A stretch of 42,671 bases of DNA. It comes from Desulfomicrobium sp. Lineage in GTDB: Bacteria > Desulfobacterota > Desulfovibrionia > Desulfovibrionales > Desulfomicrobiaceae. A program made the translations under genes and the position numbers. Shown one piece after another: positions 26,167-36,514 of the stretch (its first letter is position 1; each line of letters starts with the position of its first letter). The notes below the pieces were generated by a model. The model was not told the origin of the DNA, made no database searches, and saw only the letters and a list, made by a program, of their open reading frames with translations. Where the stretch lies: the NCBI GenBank assembly GCA_024709365.1, contig JANJWV010000006.1:1-42671 (forward strand). Direction: 5' to 3'.

Positions 26167-26195
26167 TTGCCATGCCTTTCGGCTTTGCGTAAGAA
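26167..26195 (+). promoter_or_regulatory. probable promoter of the rpsU-dnaG-rpoD operon
   Basis: TTGCCA (26167-26172) and TAAGAA (26190-26195) are 17 bases apart. They match the -35 consensus at 5 of 6 and the -10 at 3 of 6. Transcription would start close to 26202, exactly where the leader hairpin begins. Confidence 0.55.
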
Positions 26196-26201
26196 GCACA
26201 A

Positions 26202-26229
26202 TTTCCTGCACGACATGATGTGCAGGAAA
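26202..26229 (+). promoter_or_regulatory. leader hairpin before rpsU
   Basis: TTTCCTGCAC (26202-26211) and GTGCAGGAAA (26220-26229) form a perfect 10-bp stem with an eight-base loop. It ends 11 bases before the ribosome site GGAGGTGATC. It may stabilise the 5' end of the mRNA or serve in control by S21. Confidence 0.55.
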
Positions 26230-26253
26230 GATCGAGAACGGGAGGTGATCCGT

Positions 26254-26454
26254 TTGCCAGGTGTATACATGGGTGACAGCGATACGTTTGACTACTCCCT
26301 GCGGAAGTTCAAGAAGCAGGTCGAGAAGGCCGGTATCCTTTCCGAGCTGAAAAAGCGTCAGCATTTCGAGAAGCCCAGCATCCAGAAGAAGAAGAAGGAA
26401 GCTGCGGCCAAGAAGCGTCTGATGAAGAAGATCCGTAAACTTCAGGTGATGTAA
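26254..26454 (+). CDS. rpsU: 30S ribosomal protein S21
   Basis: This 66-residue basic ribosomal protein helps in start-site recognition on the small subunit. The conserved core [15 protein letters not shown] is at about 15-29, and a Lys-rich C-terminus follows. The start appears to be TTG 26254, giving [10 protein letters not shown], because a near-perfect GGAGGTGATC (26241-26250) lies just upstream. The next in-frame ATG (26269) would give a short protein and a poor distance. The stop overlaps the next start (TAATG). This is the first gene of the macromolecular synthesis operon. Confidence 0.93.
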   Translation: MPGVYMGDSDTFDYSLRKFKKQVEKAGILSELKKRQHFEKPSIQKKKKEAAAKKRLMKKIRKLQVM

Positions 26455-26900
26455 TGAGTCTCTCCGAGCGCATTGAAAAGGACTACGTTGCCGCTTTCAA
26501 GGCGAAGAGGACTGACGAGGTGGCTGTCTTGAGAATGCTCAAGGCAGCCGTCAAGAACAAGCAGGTCGAACTCCGGCGGGAGTTGGCCGACAATGAAATC
26601 CTCGACGTCGTGGCCAAGCAGGTCAAGCAGCGTCAGGAATCCATTGACCAGTTCCGAGCCGCGGGTCGGATCGATCTGGCTGAAATCGAGGAGCGCGAGC
26701 TTCTCATTCTGCGCACCTATCTCCCCACGGCCCTCTCTCCCGCAGAACTGGAGGAGGCCGTCACGACGACCATCCAGGCCCTCGGCGCTTCCGGCATGAA
26801 GGACATGGGCCGGGTCATGAACGCCATCCTGAGCGAATATGCCGGCCGCATCGACGGCAAGGAACTGAGCGCCCTGGTACGGGCGAAACTCTCTTCGTAA
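26454..26900 (+). CDS. GatB/YqeY domain protein
   Basis: This 148-residue protein matches the YqeY family, related to the tail domain of GatB that contacts tRNA in amidotransferase complexes. Typical text is visible: ERIEKDYVAAFKAKRTDEVAVLRML at the start, then RQESIDQFRAAGRIDLAEIEE and TYLPTALSPAELEEAV. The cellular role of stand-alone YqeY is not well defined. It overlaps the rpsU stop by one base. Its place between rpsU and dnaG is common in several bacterial groups. Confidence 0.92.
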   Translation: MSLSERIEKDYVAAFKAKRTDEVAVLRMLKAAVKNKQVELRRELADNEILDVVAKQVKQRQESIDQFRAAGRIDLAEIEERELLILRTYLPTALSPAELEEAVTTTIQALGASGMKDMGRVMNAILSEYAGRIDGKELSALVRAKLSS

Positions 26901-26904
26901 TCCT

Positions 26905-29202
26905 ATGGATTCAAGAACATTGCAGCTGCTGGAATTCCCCAAGGTCCTGCAGCACCTTTCGCATTTTGCGGTCAGCGAGGCGGGCAGGGATGCCTGCCTT
27001 TCGCTTTTGCCCGATACCGACCCGGTCCGCATCGCCGAGCGCCTGTCCCTGGTGCGCGAGGCCATGCACCTGTGCGGCAGCCGGGACGTGCATCTTTCCG
27101 CGTTTCCCGACGTGGCCGGCGTCTTCGCCTTCCTGAAGAACCCTCTGGCCTATCTCGACCTGGACGGGCTGGCCGGCGTGCGCGAGATGCTGGGGGCCGC
27201 CGCCAAGCTGCTGGACGGCCTGGGCGACGCCGAACCCGGGCGCTATCCCGGCCTTGCCGCCCTCGTCGCCGGTCTGACCCTGCCGCCCAAGACGTGGTCG
27301 GCCCTGTCGCGCTGCCTGGCCCCGGACGGAACCATCCGCGACGAGGCCTCGCCGGAACTCTCCTCCGTGCGCCAGGAAATCCGCCGCGTGCACCAGATGT
27401 GCACGCGCAAGGTCCAGGACTTCTTCCAGAACAAGGATCTGCAGTTCATGCTGCAGGACGAGTTCCTGACCATCTCCTCGGACCGCTATGTCCTGGCCCT
27501 CAAGAACAATTTCAAGGGGCGCCTCAAGGGCATCGTCCACGACTACTCCCAGACGGGCGAGACGTGCTACTTCGAGCCGCTCTTCCTGGTTGAGCTGAAC
27601 AACGACCTGCAGGAGCACAGGCAGGAGGAGCGGGCCGAGGAGCAGAAGATTCTTCGCTTCCTGAGCGAGCTCATCCGCTCGGAGCAGGGCGCCATCGAGC
27701 GCACTTTCGCCGAGCTGGTCCGCTTCGACGGACTCCTGGCCATCTGCCGCTTCGCCGCCAAGGCCGACGCCCATGTGGTCGACGTGGCCCCCTACGCGCC
27801 CCTGCACCTCACGGAAGCGCGCCACCCGCTGCTCGTCTTCGGTCATGAGGGTGTCGTGCCCGTGGACCTCGTCCTGCACGAGGGCCAGAAGGTGCTCATC
27901 ATCACCGGTGGCAACGCCGGCGGCAAGACGGTGTGCCTCAAGACCCTGGGCCTGCTGGGCCTCATGGCCCACGCCGGGCTGCCGGTCACGGCCGCCGAGG
28001 GCAGCACCATGCCCCTGTGGGACAACTTCGTCGTGTCCATGGGCGACGAGCAGTCCATCGAACAGAGCCTGTCGACCTTCACGGCCCAGATTCGCCATTT
28101 CAGCGAGATCTGGCCGCGCATCGACGCGCGCACCCTGGTCGTCCTCGACGAGTTCGGCGTGGGCACGGATCCGAGCCAGGGCGCGGCCCTGGCCCAGGCC
28201 GTGGTCGACGGCCTGCTCGAGCGCGGCGCCTGGGTCGGCGTGGCCACGCATTTCCCGGCCCTCAAGGCCTACGGGCTGTCCCGCGAGGGCGTGCGGGCGG
28301 CCTCGGTCATCTTTTCGCCGGACACGAGAAAGCCTCTCTTCAAGCTCGGCTACGACCAGGTCGGCGCCAGCCGCGCCTTGGACGTGGCCCGCGAGCAGGG
28401 CCTGCCCGACTCCATCCTGGCCCGGGCCCAAGAGTACCTGTATCTGGACGCCGGCAACACCGAAGAGATCTTCGACCGCCTGAACCGTCTGGCCGCGGAG
28501 AAGGAGGACGAGCTCGATAAGCTCAAGGCCCGCACCCTGGAAGCCGAGCGCAAGTTCGCCCGCAAGCTCGAAAAGCTGGACCAGGAAAAGGCGCGCATGC
28601 AGACCGAACTGCGCACGGCAGCCAGCGAGATCATGCGCGAGTGGCGCGAAGGGCGGCGCGGCCGGAAGGAAGCCCTCAAGGAGCTGGCCCAGTTGCGCGA
28701 AGGCGTGGCCCGCACCCAGGGTGAAGAGGAAGAGGTCAAGAAACTTTCCATCGAGGCCATTGCCCAGGGGCAGGTCCTGTTTTATCTGCCCTGGAACAAA
28801 AAGGGGCAGGTCCAGGAAGTGGACGGCAAAAAGGAACGCGTGCGCCTGGACATGGGCGGCGTGTCCCTGTGGGTTTCCCTGGCTGACGTCCAGCCCGGGG
28901 AACGCGACAAGACCGACGGCGGCAAGGTCGTGGTCCGCAGCGCTCCCGCGCCGGTCACCCCGTTGCGCCTCGATCTGCGCGGCTTCCGCGCCGACGAGGC
29001 CGAGGCCGAGCTGGCCAGGTTCCTGGACAAGGCCCTGCTGGCCGGCCGGAGCGAGGTCGAGATCGTGCACGGCATGGGCAGCGGCGTCATGCGCAAGGTC
29101 GTGCACGAGCACCTGAAGCGCTCCCGGGCAGTGGACTCCTACCGCCTGGCCGACGCGGACGAGGGCGGCGACGGCATGACCAAGGTGGTTCTGGCAGGAT
29201 AA
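26905..29202 (+). CDS. mutS2: MutS2 family ATPase with Smr domain
   Basis: This 765-residue protein has a MutS-like core and clamp (about 1-310) and an ABC-type ATPase. Walker A is GGNAGGKT at 335-342 (family consensus GPNTGGKT). Walker B is LVVLDEFGVGTDP at about 411-423. A long coiled-coil segment follows at about 500-610, then an Smr nuclease-type domain near the end (LRLDLRGFRADEAE and HGMGSGVMRK). MutS2 suppresses homologous recombination in some bacteria and rescues stalled ribosomes in others (family knowledge). The Walker A change (Pro to Gly, Thr to Ala) is modest, and the Lys and following Thr remain. It lies in the operon, four bases after yqeY and 19 bases before dnaG. Confidence 0.94.
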   Translation: MDSRTLQLLEFPKVLQHLSHFAVSEAGRDACLSLLPDTDPVRIAERLSLVREAMHLCGSRDVHLSAFPDVAGVFAFLKNPLAYLDLDGLAGVREMLGAAAKLLDGLGDAEPGRYPGLAALVAGLTLPPKTWSALSRCLAPDGTIRDEASPELSSVRQEIRRVHQMCTRKVQDFFQNKDLQFMLQDEFLTISSDRYVLALKNNFKGRLKGIVHDYSQTGETCYFEPLFLVELNNDLQEHRQEERAEEQKILRFLSELIRSEQGAIERTFAELVRFDGLLAICRFAAKADAHVVDVAPYAPLHLTEARHPLLVFGHEGVVPVDLVLHEGQKVLIITGGNAGGKTVCLKTLGLLGLMAHAGLPVTAAEGSTMPLWDNFVVSMGDEQSIEQSLSTFTAQIRHFSEIWPRIDARTLVVLDEFGVGTDPSQGAALAQAVVDGLLERGAWVGVATHFPALKAYGLSREGVRAASVIFSPDTRKPLFKLGYDQVGASRALDVAREQGLPDSILARAQEYLYLDAGNTEEIFDRLNRLAAEKEDELDKLKARTLEAERKFARKLEKLDQEKARMQTELRTAASEIMREWREGRRGRKEALKELAQLREGVARTQGEEEEVKKLSIEAIAQGQVLFYLPWNKKGQVQEVDGKKERVRLDMGGVSLWVSLADVQPGERDKTDGGKVVVRSAPAPVTPLRLDLRGFRADEAEAELARFLDKALLAGRSEVEIVHGMGSGVMRKVVHEHLKRSRAVDSYRLADADEGGDGMTKVVLAG

Positions 29203-29221
29203 TTTCAGCAAACGGAGCCTG

Positions 29222-30943
29222 ATGAGCACGTTCGACCAGGGACTCATCGCGCAGATCAAGGCGCGCCTGCGCATCGAGGACGTGATCGGAAGGCACGTGG
29301 AGCTTCGCCCGGCCGGCACCAGGCTGGTGGCCCCGTGCCCCTTCCATCAGGAGACCAAGCCGTCCTTCTCGGTCAACCCGGAAGGGGGCTTTTATTATTG
29401 TTTCGGGTGCCAAGCCTCGGGCGACGTCATCGAGTTCTACCGGGCCATCAACGGCCTGGAGTTCGGCGAGGCCGTGGAGGCCCTGGCGAGAGAGGCCGGT
29501 CTGGAGACCCGCCGGCGCCCCTCGTACCAGCCTGCGGGGGCTCTGTCCAAGGGGCAGTGCCTGGAGATGCACGCCATGGCCGCGGCCTTCTACCGGCAGA
29601 CGCTCGCCCGGCCCGCCGGGCAGGCCGCGCGCGACTACATCGCGCGGCGGGGGCTGGCGCCGGAGATCGTCGAGCGCTTCTGCCTGGGCTGGGCCCCGGC
29701 CGGCTGGAACGAGCTTCGCGACCATCTGCGGCGCGGCGGCTTCCCCGAACAGCTGGCCGAGAAGGCCGGGCTGGTCAGCAGGTCGGCCAAGGGTTCGCAT
29801 TACGACCGCTTCCGCGAGCGGCTCATTTTTCCGATCATGAACCTGTCGGGTCAGACCGTGGCCTTCGGCGGCCGCAGCCTGACGGACGGGGACGGGCCCA
29901 AGTACCTGAATTCGAGCGAGACGCCCATCTACACCAAGGGCGAGCACCTCTACGGACTGTACCAGGCCCGCCGCGCCATGTCGCACACCAAGAGCGTCCT
30001 GCTGACCGAGGGGTACGTGGACGTGCTGAGCCTGCACCAGTTCGGCTTCGAGAACAGCTGCGGCGTGCTCGGCACGGCCCTGACCAAGGAGCAGGTCCAC
30101 CGCCTGTCCGGATTGGTGGGGAGGGTGGATCTGGTCTTCGACGGGGACAACGCCGGCCGCAAGGCGGCCCTGCGCAGCGCCGAGATGATCCTGACCCAGG
30201 GCCTGAGGTGCCGGGTGCTGCTCATGCCCGAGGGCGAGGATGTGGACTCCGTGCTGCAGAAGTTCGGCCGGGAGCGCCTGGAGGAACTCGTGTCCCGGGC
30301 CGTGGACGGCCTCGACTACTGCATGCGCCAGGTCTCGCAGACCCGTTCTCCCAAGGAGGTGCTGCAGTGGGCCAGGGGCTTCGTGCGGCAGCTCGGCGAC
30401 CACGACCTGCAGGCCTTCTACCTGCCGAAGCTGCCGGCCGGGCTCGGGCTGTCCGAGGCCGAGTGGCGGCAGGTGCTGCCGGAGCCGGGCGGCGGGGCGG
30501 ACAAATCCAAATCCGCAGGCGGCAGCCCCCCGGCAAGGCTGGAGGCCTGCAAGCCGGCGCAGCGGGACCGGGATCTGCTGGCCTTTGCCGTGCGCTTTCC
30601 CGAGTACCACGGGCCGCTGCAGGAGCTTGGCATGGGGTCGGCCCTGGCTACGGAGCGCGGCAGGATTTTCTGGAGCAAGATTTACGGGGCCAACCCTCAT
30701 GAGGTCTTGAGCACGCTCGATCAGGGCGAGAAACAGTTTTACGTGCAGTGTCAGATGCGCTCCGACGTCGCCATGGACGACGGGCGGGGCGAGTGGGACG
30801 AGATCAGGGAATTTTTGCAGCAGACCGGCCGACGCCGCGAACTGGACAGCCTGAACGCGGGCCTGCGCAAGGCCCGGCTGAACGGCGACTTCCAGGAGGA
30901 GCTGCGTCTGCTGGCCCTCATTCAGGCCAGAAGGCAGGGCTGA
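29222..30943 (+). CDS. dnaG: DNA primase
   Basis: This 573-residue primase makes RNA primers for replication. The N-terminal zinc finger has C39, H42, C60 and C63 (CPFH and CFGC). The Toprim catalytic domain starts around LLTEGYVDVLSL (E263 is the acidic catalytic residue) and continues to LVFDGDNAGRKAAL (D307, D309). The C-terminal helicase-interacting region is divergent, as usual, with a Ser/Gly/Ala-rich linker near 430. Length fits E. coli DnaG (581). It precedes rpoD by 57 bases in the classical order. Confidence 0.96.
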   Translation: MSTFDQGLIAQIKARLRIEDVIGRHVELRPAGTRLVAPCPFHQETKPSFSVNPEGGFYYCFGCQASGDVIEFYRAINGLEFGEAVEALAREAGLETRRRPSYQPAGALSKGQCLEMHAMAAAFYRQTLARPAGQAARDYIARRGLAPEIVERFCLGWAPAGWNELRDHLRRGGFPEQLAEKAGLVSRSAKGSHYDRFRERLIFPIMNLSGQTVAFGGRSLTDGDGPKYLNSSETPIYTKGEHLYGLYQARRAMSHTKSVLLTEGYVDVLSLHQFGFENSCGVLGTALTKEQVHRLSGLVGRVDLVFDGDNAGRKAALRSAEMILTQGLRCRVLLMPEGEDVDSVLQKFGRERLEELVSRAVDGLDYCMRQVSQTRSPKEVLQWARGFVRQLGDHDLQAFYLPKLPAGLGLSEAEWRQVLPEPGGGADKSKSAGGSPPARLEACKPAQRDRDLLAFAVRFPEYHGPLQELGMGSALATERGRIFWSKIYGANPHEVLSTLDQGEKQFYVQCQMRSDVAMDDGRGEWDEIREFLQQTGRRRELDSLNAGLRKARLNGDFQEELRLLALIQARRQG

Positions 30944-31000
30944 AGTCCCGCGGCGTTCCTGCCGACGGGTGCATGGTTTTCATCAATTTTGGGGGTACGG

Positions 31001-32756
<1,756 letters not shown>

Positions 32757-32767
<11 letters not shown>

Positions 32768-33479
32768 TCGAAGCCCCATCCGGTTTTCCAAGGCAACCCT
32801 CCCGGTTGCCTTCTTTTTTGGCGCGCTGAGGACGCTTGCGGCCGCGGCCGTGGTGCTGGGCCTTCTGGTCCAGGCCGCCCTGGCCGGGGACTGGCGCGTG
32901 CGGGTCGAGAAGGTGCTGGACGGGGACACGGTGGTGCTGGACGGTGGTGAGCGGCTGCGCCTGCGCGGCATCGACGCGCCCGAGGTCGGGCACAGCGGCG
33001 ACCCGGGGCAGTACTACGGCCGCGAGGCGACCGAGGCCCTTGCGGCCCTGGTGGCTGGGAAGACCATCTCCCTGGATCGGGACGAACTGGACCGGGACCG
33101 CTACGGACGGCTGGTGGGCCTGGCGCGGCTCGGAGACGGGCGGCTGGTCAGTCTGGCCATGATTGAACAAGGGGCCGCTTTCGTCTATCCACATCACTCG
33201 GACAGGGACGCGGAACTGGGCCATCGCCTTCTGCTGGCCCAGGTTTCGGCCATGGGGCGCGGCAAGGGTTTCTGGCCGGCGCTGCTGGGTTCCGCTGCCG
33301 CGGAGCGCGGCTATCTGGGCAACCGCAATTCCCGGCGCTTCCATGCCCTGTCCTGTGCGCAGGGGCGCACGGTCGGCACGGCCAACCAGGTGCGGTTTTC
33401 CTCCCTTTCGGAGGCCTTCGCGGCCGGTTTCGCCCCTGCCCGGGAATGCACCCCCTGGCCCGTCGAGCCGGGGCGCTAG
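32757..33479 (+). CDS. thermonuclease-family (SNase) exported nuclease
   Basis: This 240-residue protein has the staphylococcal nuclease fold. Visible pieces are [61 protein letters not shown], and [13 protein letters not shown]. The key acids and arginines (D in DGDT, R in RLRGIDAPE, the D-R-Y-G-R stretch) are in place. A hydrophobic stretch ending VQAALAGDW looks like a signal peptide cleaved near residue 43. The ATG at 32757 overlaps rpoD by 11 bases, but the rpoD terminator (32790-32819) lies in its first 20 or so codons. The start is therefore uncertain. A start at about 32826 (CTG) would give a better signal peptide. Confidence 0.75.
32790..32819 (+). terminator. intrinsic terminator of the rpsU-rpoD operon
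   Basis: AAGGCAACC (32790-32798) and GGTTGCCTT (32804-32812) form a perfect 9-bp stem with a five-base loop. One C and six T follow. It lies inside the start of the nuclease frame. Confidence 0.85.
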
Positions 33480-33503
33480 CTCACCACAACCGGAGATATC
33501 TGC

Positions 33504-34862
33504 TTGAGAGTCATCATTGTCGGCGCGGGAGAAGTCGGGTTCCACATCGCCAAGCGCCTGGCGTCGGAAAACAAGGATGTCGTGGTCATCGACCGCAACC
33601 CGGCGGTGCTGCAGCGCATCCTCGACCACATGGACGTGCAGGTGCTCGAAGGTTCGGGCTGCAGCCCCCTGGTGCTGCGCGAGGCCGGCGTCGACAAGGC
33701 CGACATGCTGCTGGCCGTGACGGACAGCGACGAGATCAACCTCATGGCCTGCACCTTCGCCAAGATGCTCGCGCCGGGCCTGACCAAGCTGGCCCGCATC
33801 CGCAACGACGAGTACACGGCCTACGCCGGGCAGCTGGCGCGCGAGATCGGCATCGGCCTCATCATCAACCCCGAGGTCGAGGTCGTGCGCAGCATCGAGC
33901 ACATGCTGCGCGCCCCCGGCGCCGTGGACATCAGCGACCTGGCCGGCGGCCGCATCAAGCTCGCCGGCACCTGGATCACCGAGGGCAACCCCCTGGCGGG
34001 CCTGCGCCTCCTGGAACTGCGCCGCAAGGCCGGCGACATGCCGCTCATCGTCGCGGCCATCGTGCGCAACGACAAGGTCATCGTCCCCGCGGGTTCCGAC
34101 GAGATCCGCCAGGGAGACCTGGTCTACTTCGTCTGCGAGGACAGCGAGCTCCAGCGGGTCTTCTCCTTCCTCGGCACCCGGCCGGGCAGGAAGAGCAGCG
34201 TGCTGGTCATCGGGGGGGGCAACATCGGACTGCGGCTGGCACGCTCCCTGGAGAAAAAGCCCATCCACGTGAAGCTGCTGGACAAGAGCCCCGAACGGTG
34301 CGCCGAACTGGCCGGCGAACTGGACCGGACAGTGGTCCTGGTCGGCGACGGCACGGACCAGGAAGTGCTCCTGGAGGAGAACATCGGCGACATGGACGTG
34401 GTCGTGACCATGACCGGCAACGAGGAGAGCAACATCCTGTCTTCGCTGTTGGCCAGGAAACTGGGCACCCCAATGGCGATCACGCGACTGAACAAGATCG
34501 AGTACATGCCTCTGGTGCGTGCCATCGGTCTGGAGCATATCGTCAGTCCGCGCCTGTCCGCCGTGAACAGCATCTTCAAGCACGTGCGCAAGGGCGGCGT
34601 GCTCTCGGCCGTGGCCATCAAGGACGGGGCCGAGGCTCTGGAGGCCCTGGCGGGGCCCGATTCGAGCCTCGTAGGCAACGCCTTGAAAGATCTTTCCTTT
34701 CCCAAGGGCGTGCTCGTGCTGTGCATCATGCGCGGCGACAGCGTGCTCATCCCCTCCGGTCACGACGTGATCCGCAGCGGTGACAGGCTGTTCATCCTGA
34801 GCCTCACGGAATCCATCCCCGAGGTGGAGCGGATGCTGACCCGGAGCCGGGAGGACGACTGA
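33504..34862 (+). CDS. trkA: Trk potassium uptake system, NAD-binding peripheral protein
   Basis: This 452-residue cytoplasmic protein binds NAD(H) and gates the TrkH potassium channel. Two RCK halves are clear: GAGEVG at 7-12 and GGGNIG at 237-242, each in a Rossmann fold, and each followed by a TrkA-C domain (about 135-220 and 365-450). The start is TTG 33504, with CGGAG eight bases upstream. The next ATG would remove the first nucleotide-binding loop. The stop overlaps trkH by one base (TGATG), so subunits are made together. Confidence 0.95.
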   Translation: MRVIIVGAGEVGFHIAKRLASENKDVVVIDRNPAVLQRILDHMDVQVLEGSGCSPLVLREAGVDKADMLLAVTDSDEINLMACTFAKMLAPGLTKLARIRNDEYTAYAGQLAREIGIGLIINPEVEVVRSIEHMLRAPGAVDISDLAGGRIKLAGTWITEGNPLAGLRLLELRRKAGDMPLIVAAIVRNDKVIVPAGSDEIRQGDLVYFVCEDSELQRVFSFLGTRPGRKSSVLVIGGGNIGLRLARSLEKKPIHVKLLDKSPERCAELAGELDRTVVLVGDGTDQEVLLEENIGDMDVVVTMTGNEESNILSSLLARKLGTPMAITRLNKIEYMPLVRAIGLEHIVSPRLSAVNSIFKHVRKGGVLSAVAIKDGAEALEALAGPDSSLVGNALKDLSFPKGVLVLCIMRGDSVLIPSGHDVIRSGDRLFILSLTESIPEVERMLTRSREDD

Positions 34863-36307
34863 TGCGCTGGTCCGTCGCCCTGCACGTGACCGGGCTCATC
34901 CTCGTCTGCGTGGGCCTGTGCATGTTCGTGCCCCTGGCCTGCGGCTGGTACTACGACGACTCGTCCGTGGCCCCGCTCTTCCTGTCCCTGTGCGTGACGG
35001 TGCTGACCGGCTTTTTCCTCATGTTCCAGTTTCGCCGGCCGGGACCCATGGTCATCAACCACCGCGAGGGCATGGTCATCGTGTCGCTGGGCTGGGCCGC
35101 GTGCGGTTTTTTCGGGGCCCTGCCGTTTGCCCTGGGCGACTTCCCGTCCTTCACGGACGCATATTTCGAATCCGTGTCCGGGTTCACGACCACGGGGGCG
35201 TCCATCCTGACCAACATCGAGGCGCTGCCCAAAGGGCTCCTGCTGTGGCGCAGCCTGACCCACTGGCTGGGCGGCATGGGCATCATCGTCATGACCATCG
35301 CCATCCTGCCGTTTCTCGGCGTGGGCGGCATGCAGCTCTACAAGGCCGAGGTGCCGGGGCCCGTGGCCGACAAGCTCCAGCCGCGCATCAAGGACACGGC
35401 CATGAGCCTGTGGAAGGTCTACGTGCTGCTGACTGCTGCCCAGGTAGTCCTGCTTCTTTTCGGGGGCATGGACCTCTTCGAGAGCGTCTGCCACGCCTTC
35501 GGGACCATGGCCACGGGCGGCTTCTCCACGCGCAACGCGTCCGTGGCTGCCTACGGCTCGGCCTACATCGACTACGTCATCTCGTTCTTCATGCTCGCGG
35601 CGTCTCTCAATTTCGCCCTGCATTTCCAACTCTTTCGCGGACGCCCCATGGTCCTGTGGCGCGATCCCGAGTTCCGGTTCTTCGGCATCTTCACGGCCGT
35701 GCTGACCCTCGTAGTGGTGCTGTCCATCCGGTTCACCAATTACCCGTCCTGGGCGGACGCGGCGCGCTACGGCGTCTTCCAGGTGGCCTCCATCATCTCG
35801 ACCACCGGGTTCGCCACCGCGGACTACGAACTCTGGGGCCCCCTGCCGCAGGGCATCCTGCTCCTGTGCATGTTCGTGGGCGGGTGCGCCGGATCCACGG
35901 CCGGCGGCATCAAGGGCATGCGGGTCATGCTGCTCTTCAAGCACGCCTACCGGGAACTCTTCCGCATGGTGCACCCGCGCGCCGTGCTGCCCATCAAGTT
36001 CGGGCCGAAGCTGGTCAAGGAGGAGGTGCTGGCGAGCATCTGGGGCTTTTTCGTGCTCTTCATCGCCCTGTTCGTGCTGTCCTCCCTGGCCCTGGCGGCC
36101 ATGGGGGTGGATGTGCTGACATCGTTCGCCGCCGTGGTGGCCTGCATCGGCAACGTCGGCCCCGGTCTGGGAGAGGTCGGCCCCGTGGACAACTACGCCC
36201 GCATACCGGCCATGGGTAAATGGGTTCTGATTTTCTGCATGTTGCTGGGACGGCTTGAAATTTATACTGTTTTGGTGCTTTTCGTGCCTGAATTCTGGAG
36301 AAAATAG
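34862..36307 (+). CDS. trkH: Trk potassium transporter, membrane subunit
   Basis: This 481-residue membrane protein is the potassium-conducting subunit of Trk. Four P-loop-like repeats are expected. Filter-type motifs include SGFTTTGASIL, TGGFSTRNAS, TTGFATADYELW and a fourth near NVGPGL. The membrane-spanning segments run from the N-terminal LHVTGLILVCVGLCMFVPL to the C-terminal LIFCMLLGRLEIYTVLVLFVPEFW, which is strongly conserved in TrkH. It overlaps trkA by one base. Confidence 0.95.
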   Translation: MRWSVALHVTGLILVCVGLCMFVPLACGWYYDDSSVAPLFLSLCVTVLTGFFLMFQFRRPGPMVINHREGMVIVSLGWAACGFFGALPFALGDFPSFTDAYFESVSGFTTTGASILTNIEALPKGLLLWRSLTHWLGGMGIIVMTIAILPFLGVGGMQLYKAEVPGPVADKLQPRIKDTAMSLWKVYVLLTAAQVVLLLFGGMDLFESVCHAFGTMATGGFSTRNASVAAYGSAYIDYVISFFMLAASLNFALHFQLFRGRPMVLWRDPEFRFFGIFTAVLTLVVVLSIRFTNYPSWADAARYGVFQVASIISTTGFATADYELWGPLPQGILLLCMFVGGCAGSTAGGIKGMRVMLLFKHAYRELFRMVHPRAVLPIKFGPKLVKEEVLASIWGFFVLFIALFVLSSLALAAMGVDVLTSFAAVVACIGNVGPGLGEVGPVDNYARIPAMGKWVLIFCMLLGRLEIYTVLVLFVPEFWRK

Positions 36308-36322
36308 CCCAAGGAGGCATTC

Positions 36323-36514
36323 ATGACGCAGTGGATCGAAATGGGAAAGTTTGCGGAGCTTGACGAATCGGCGCGCAAGGAAGCGAACCGCCTGGCGGAG
36401 TATGCCATCGACGTGGCCCTGGACCCGTCCAAGGTCATCCGCTTCGAGGAGACGGAGAACGGTTTCCGCCTCATGATCGACGAGGACTTGTACACGTTCT
36501 ACCAGGGCATCTGA
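36323..36514 (+). CDS. small protein of unknown function between trkH and an HD hydrolase
   Basis: This 63-residue acidic protein begins MTQWIEMGKFAELDESARK and ends MIDEDLYTFYQGI. I do not recognise it. CAAGGAGG lies close before the ATG, so translation is well supported. The stop overlaps the next start (TGATG). There is no membrane segment. The tight linkage to the HD hydrolase suggests a partner or regulator (inference). Confidence 0.8.
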   Translation: MTQWIEMGKFAELDESARKEANRLAEYAIDVALDPSKVIRFEETENGFRLMIDEDLYTFYQGI

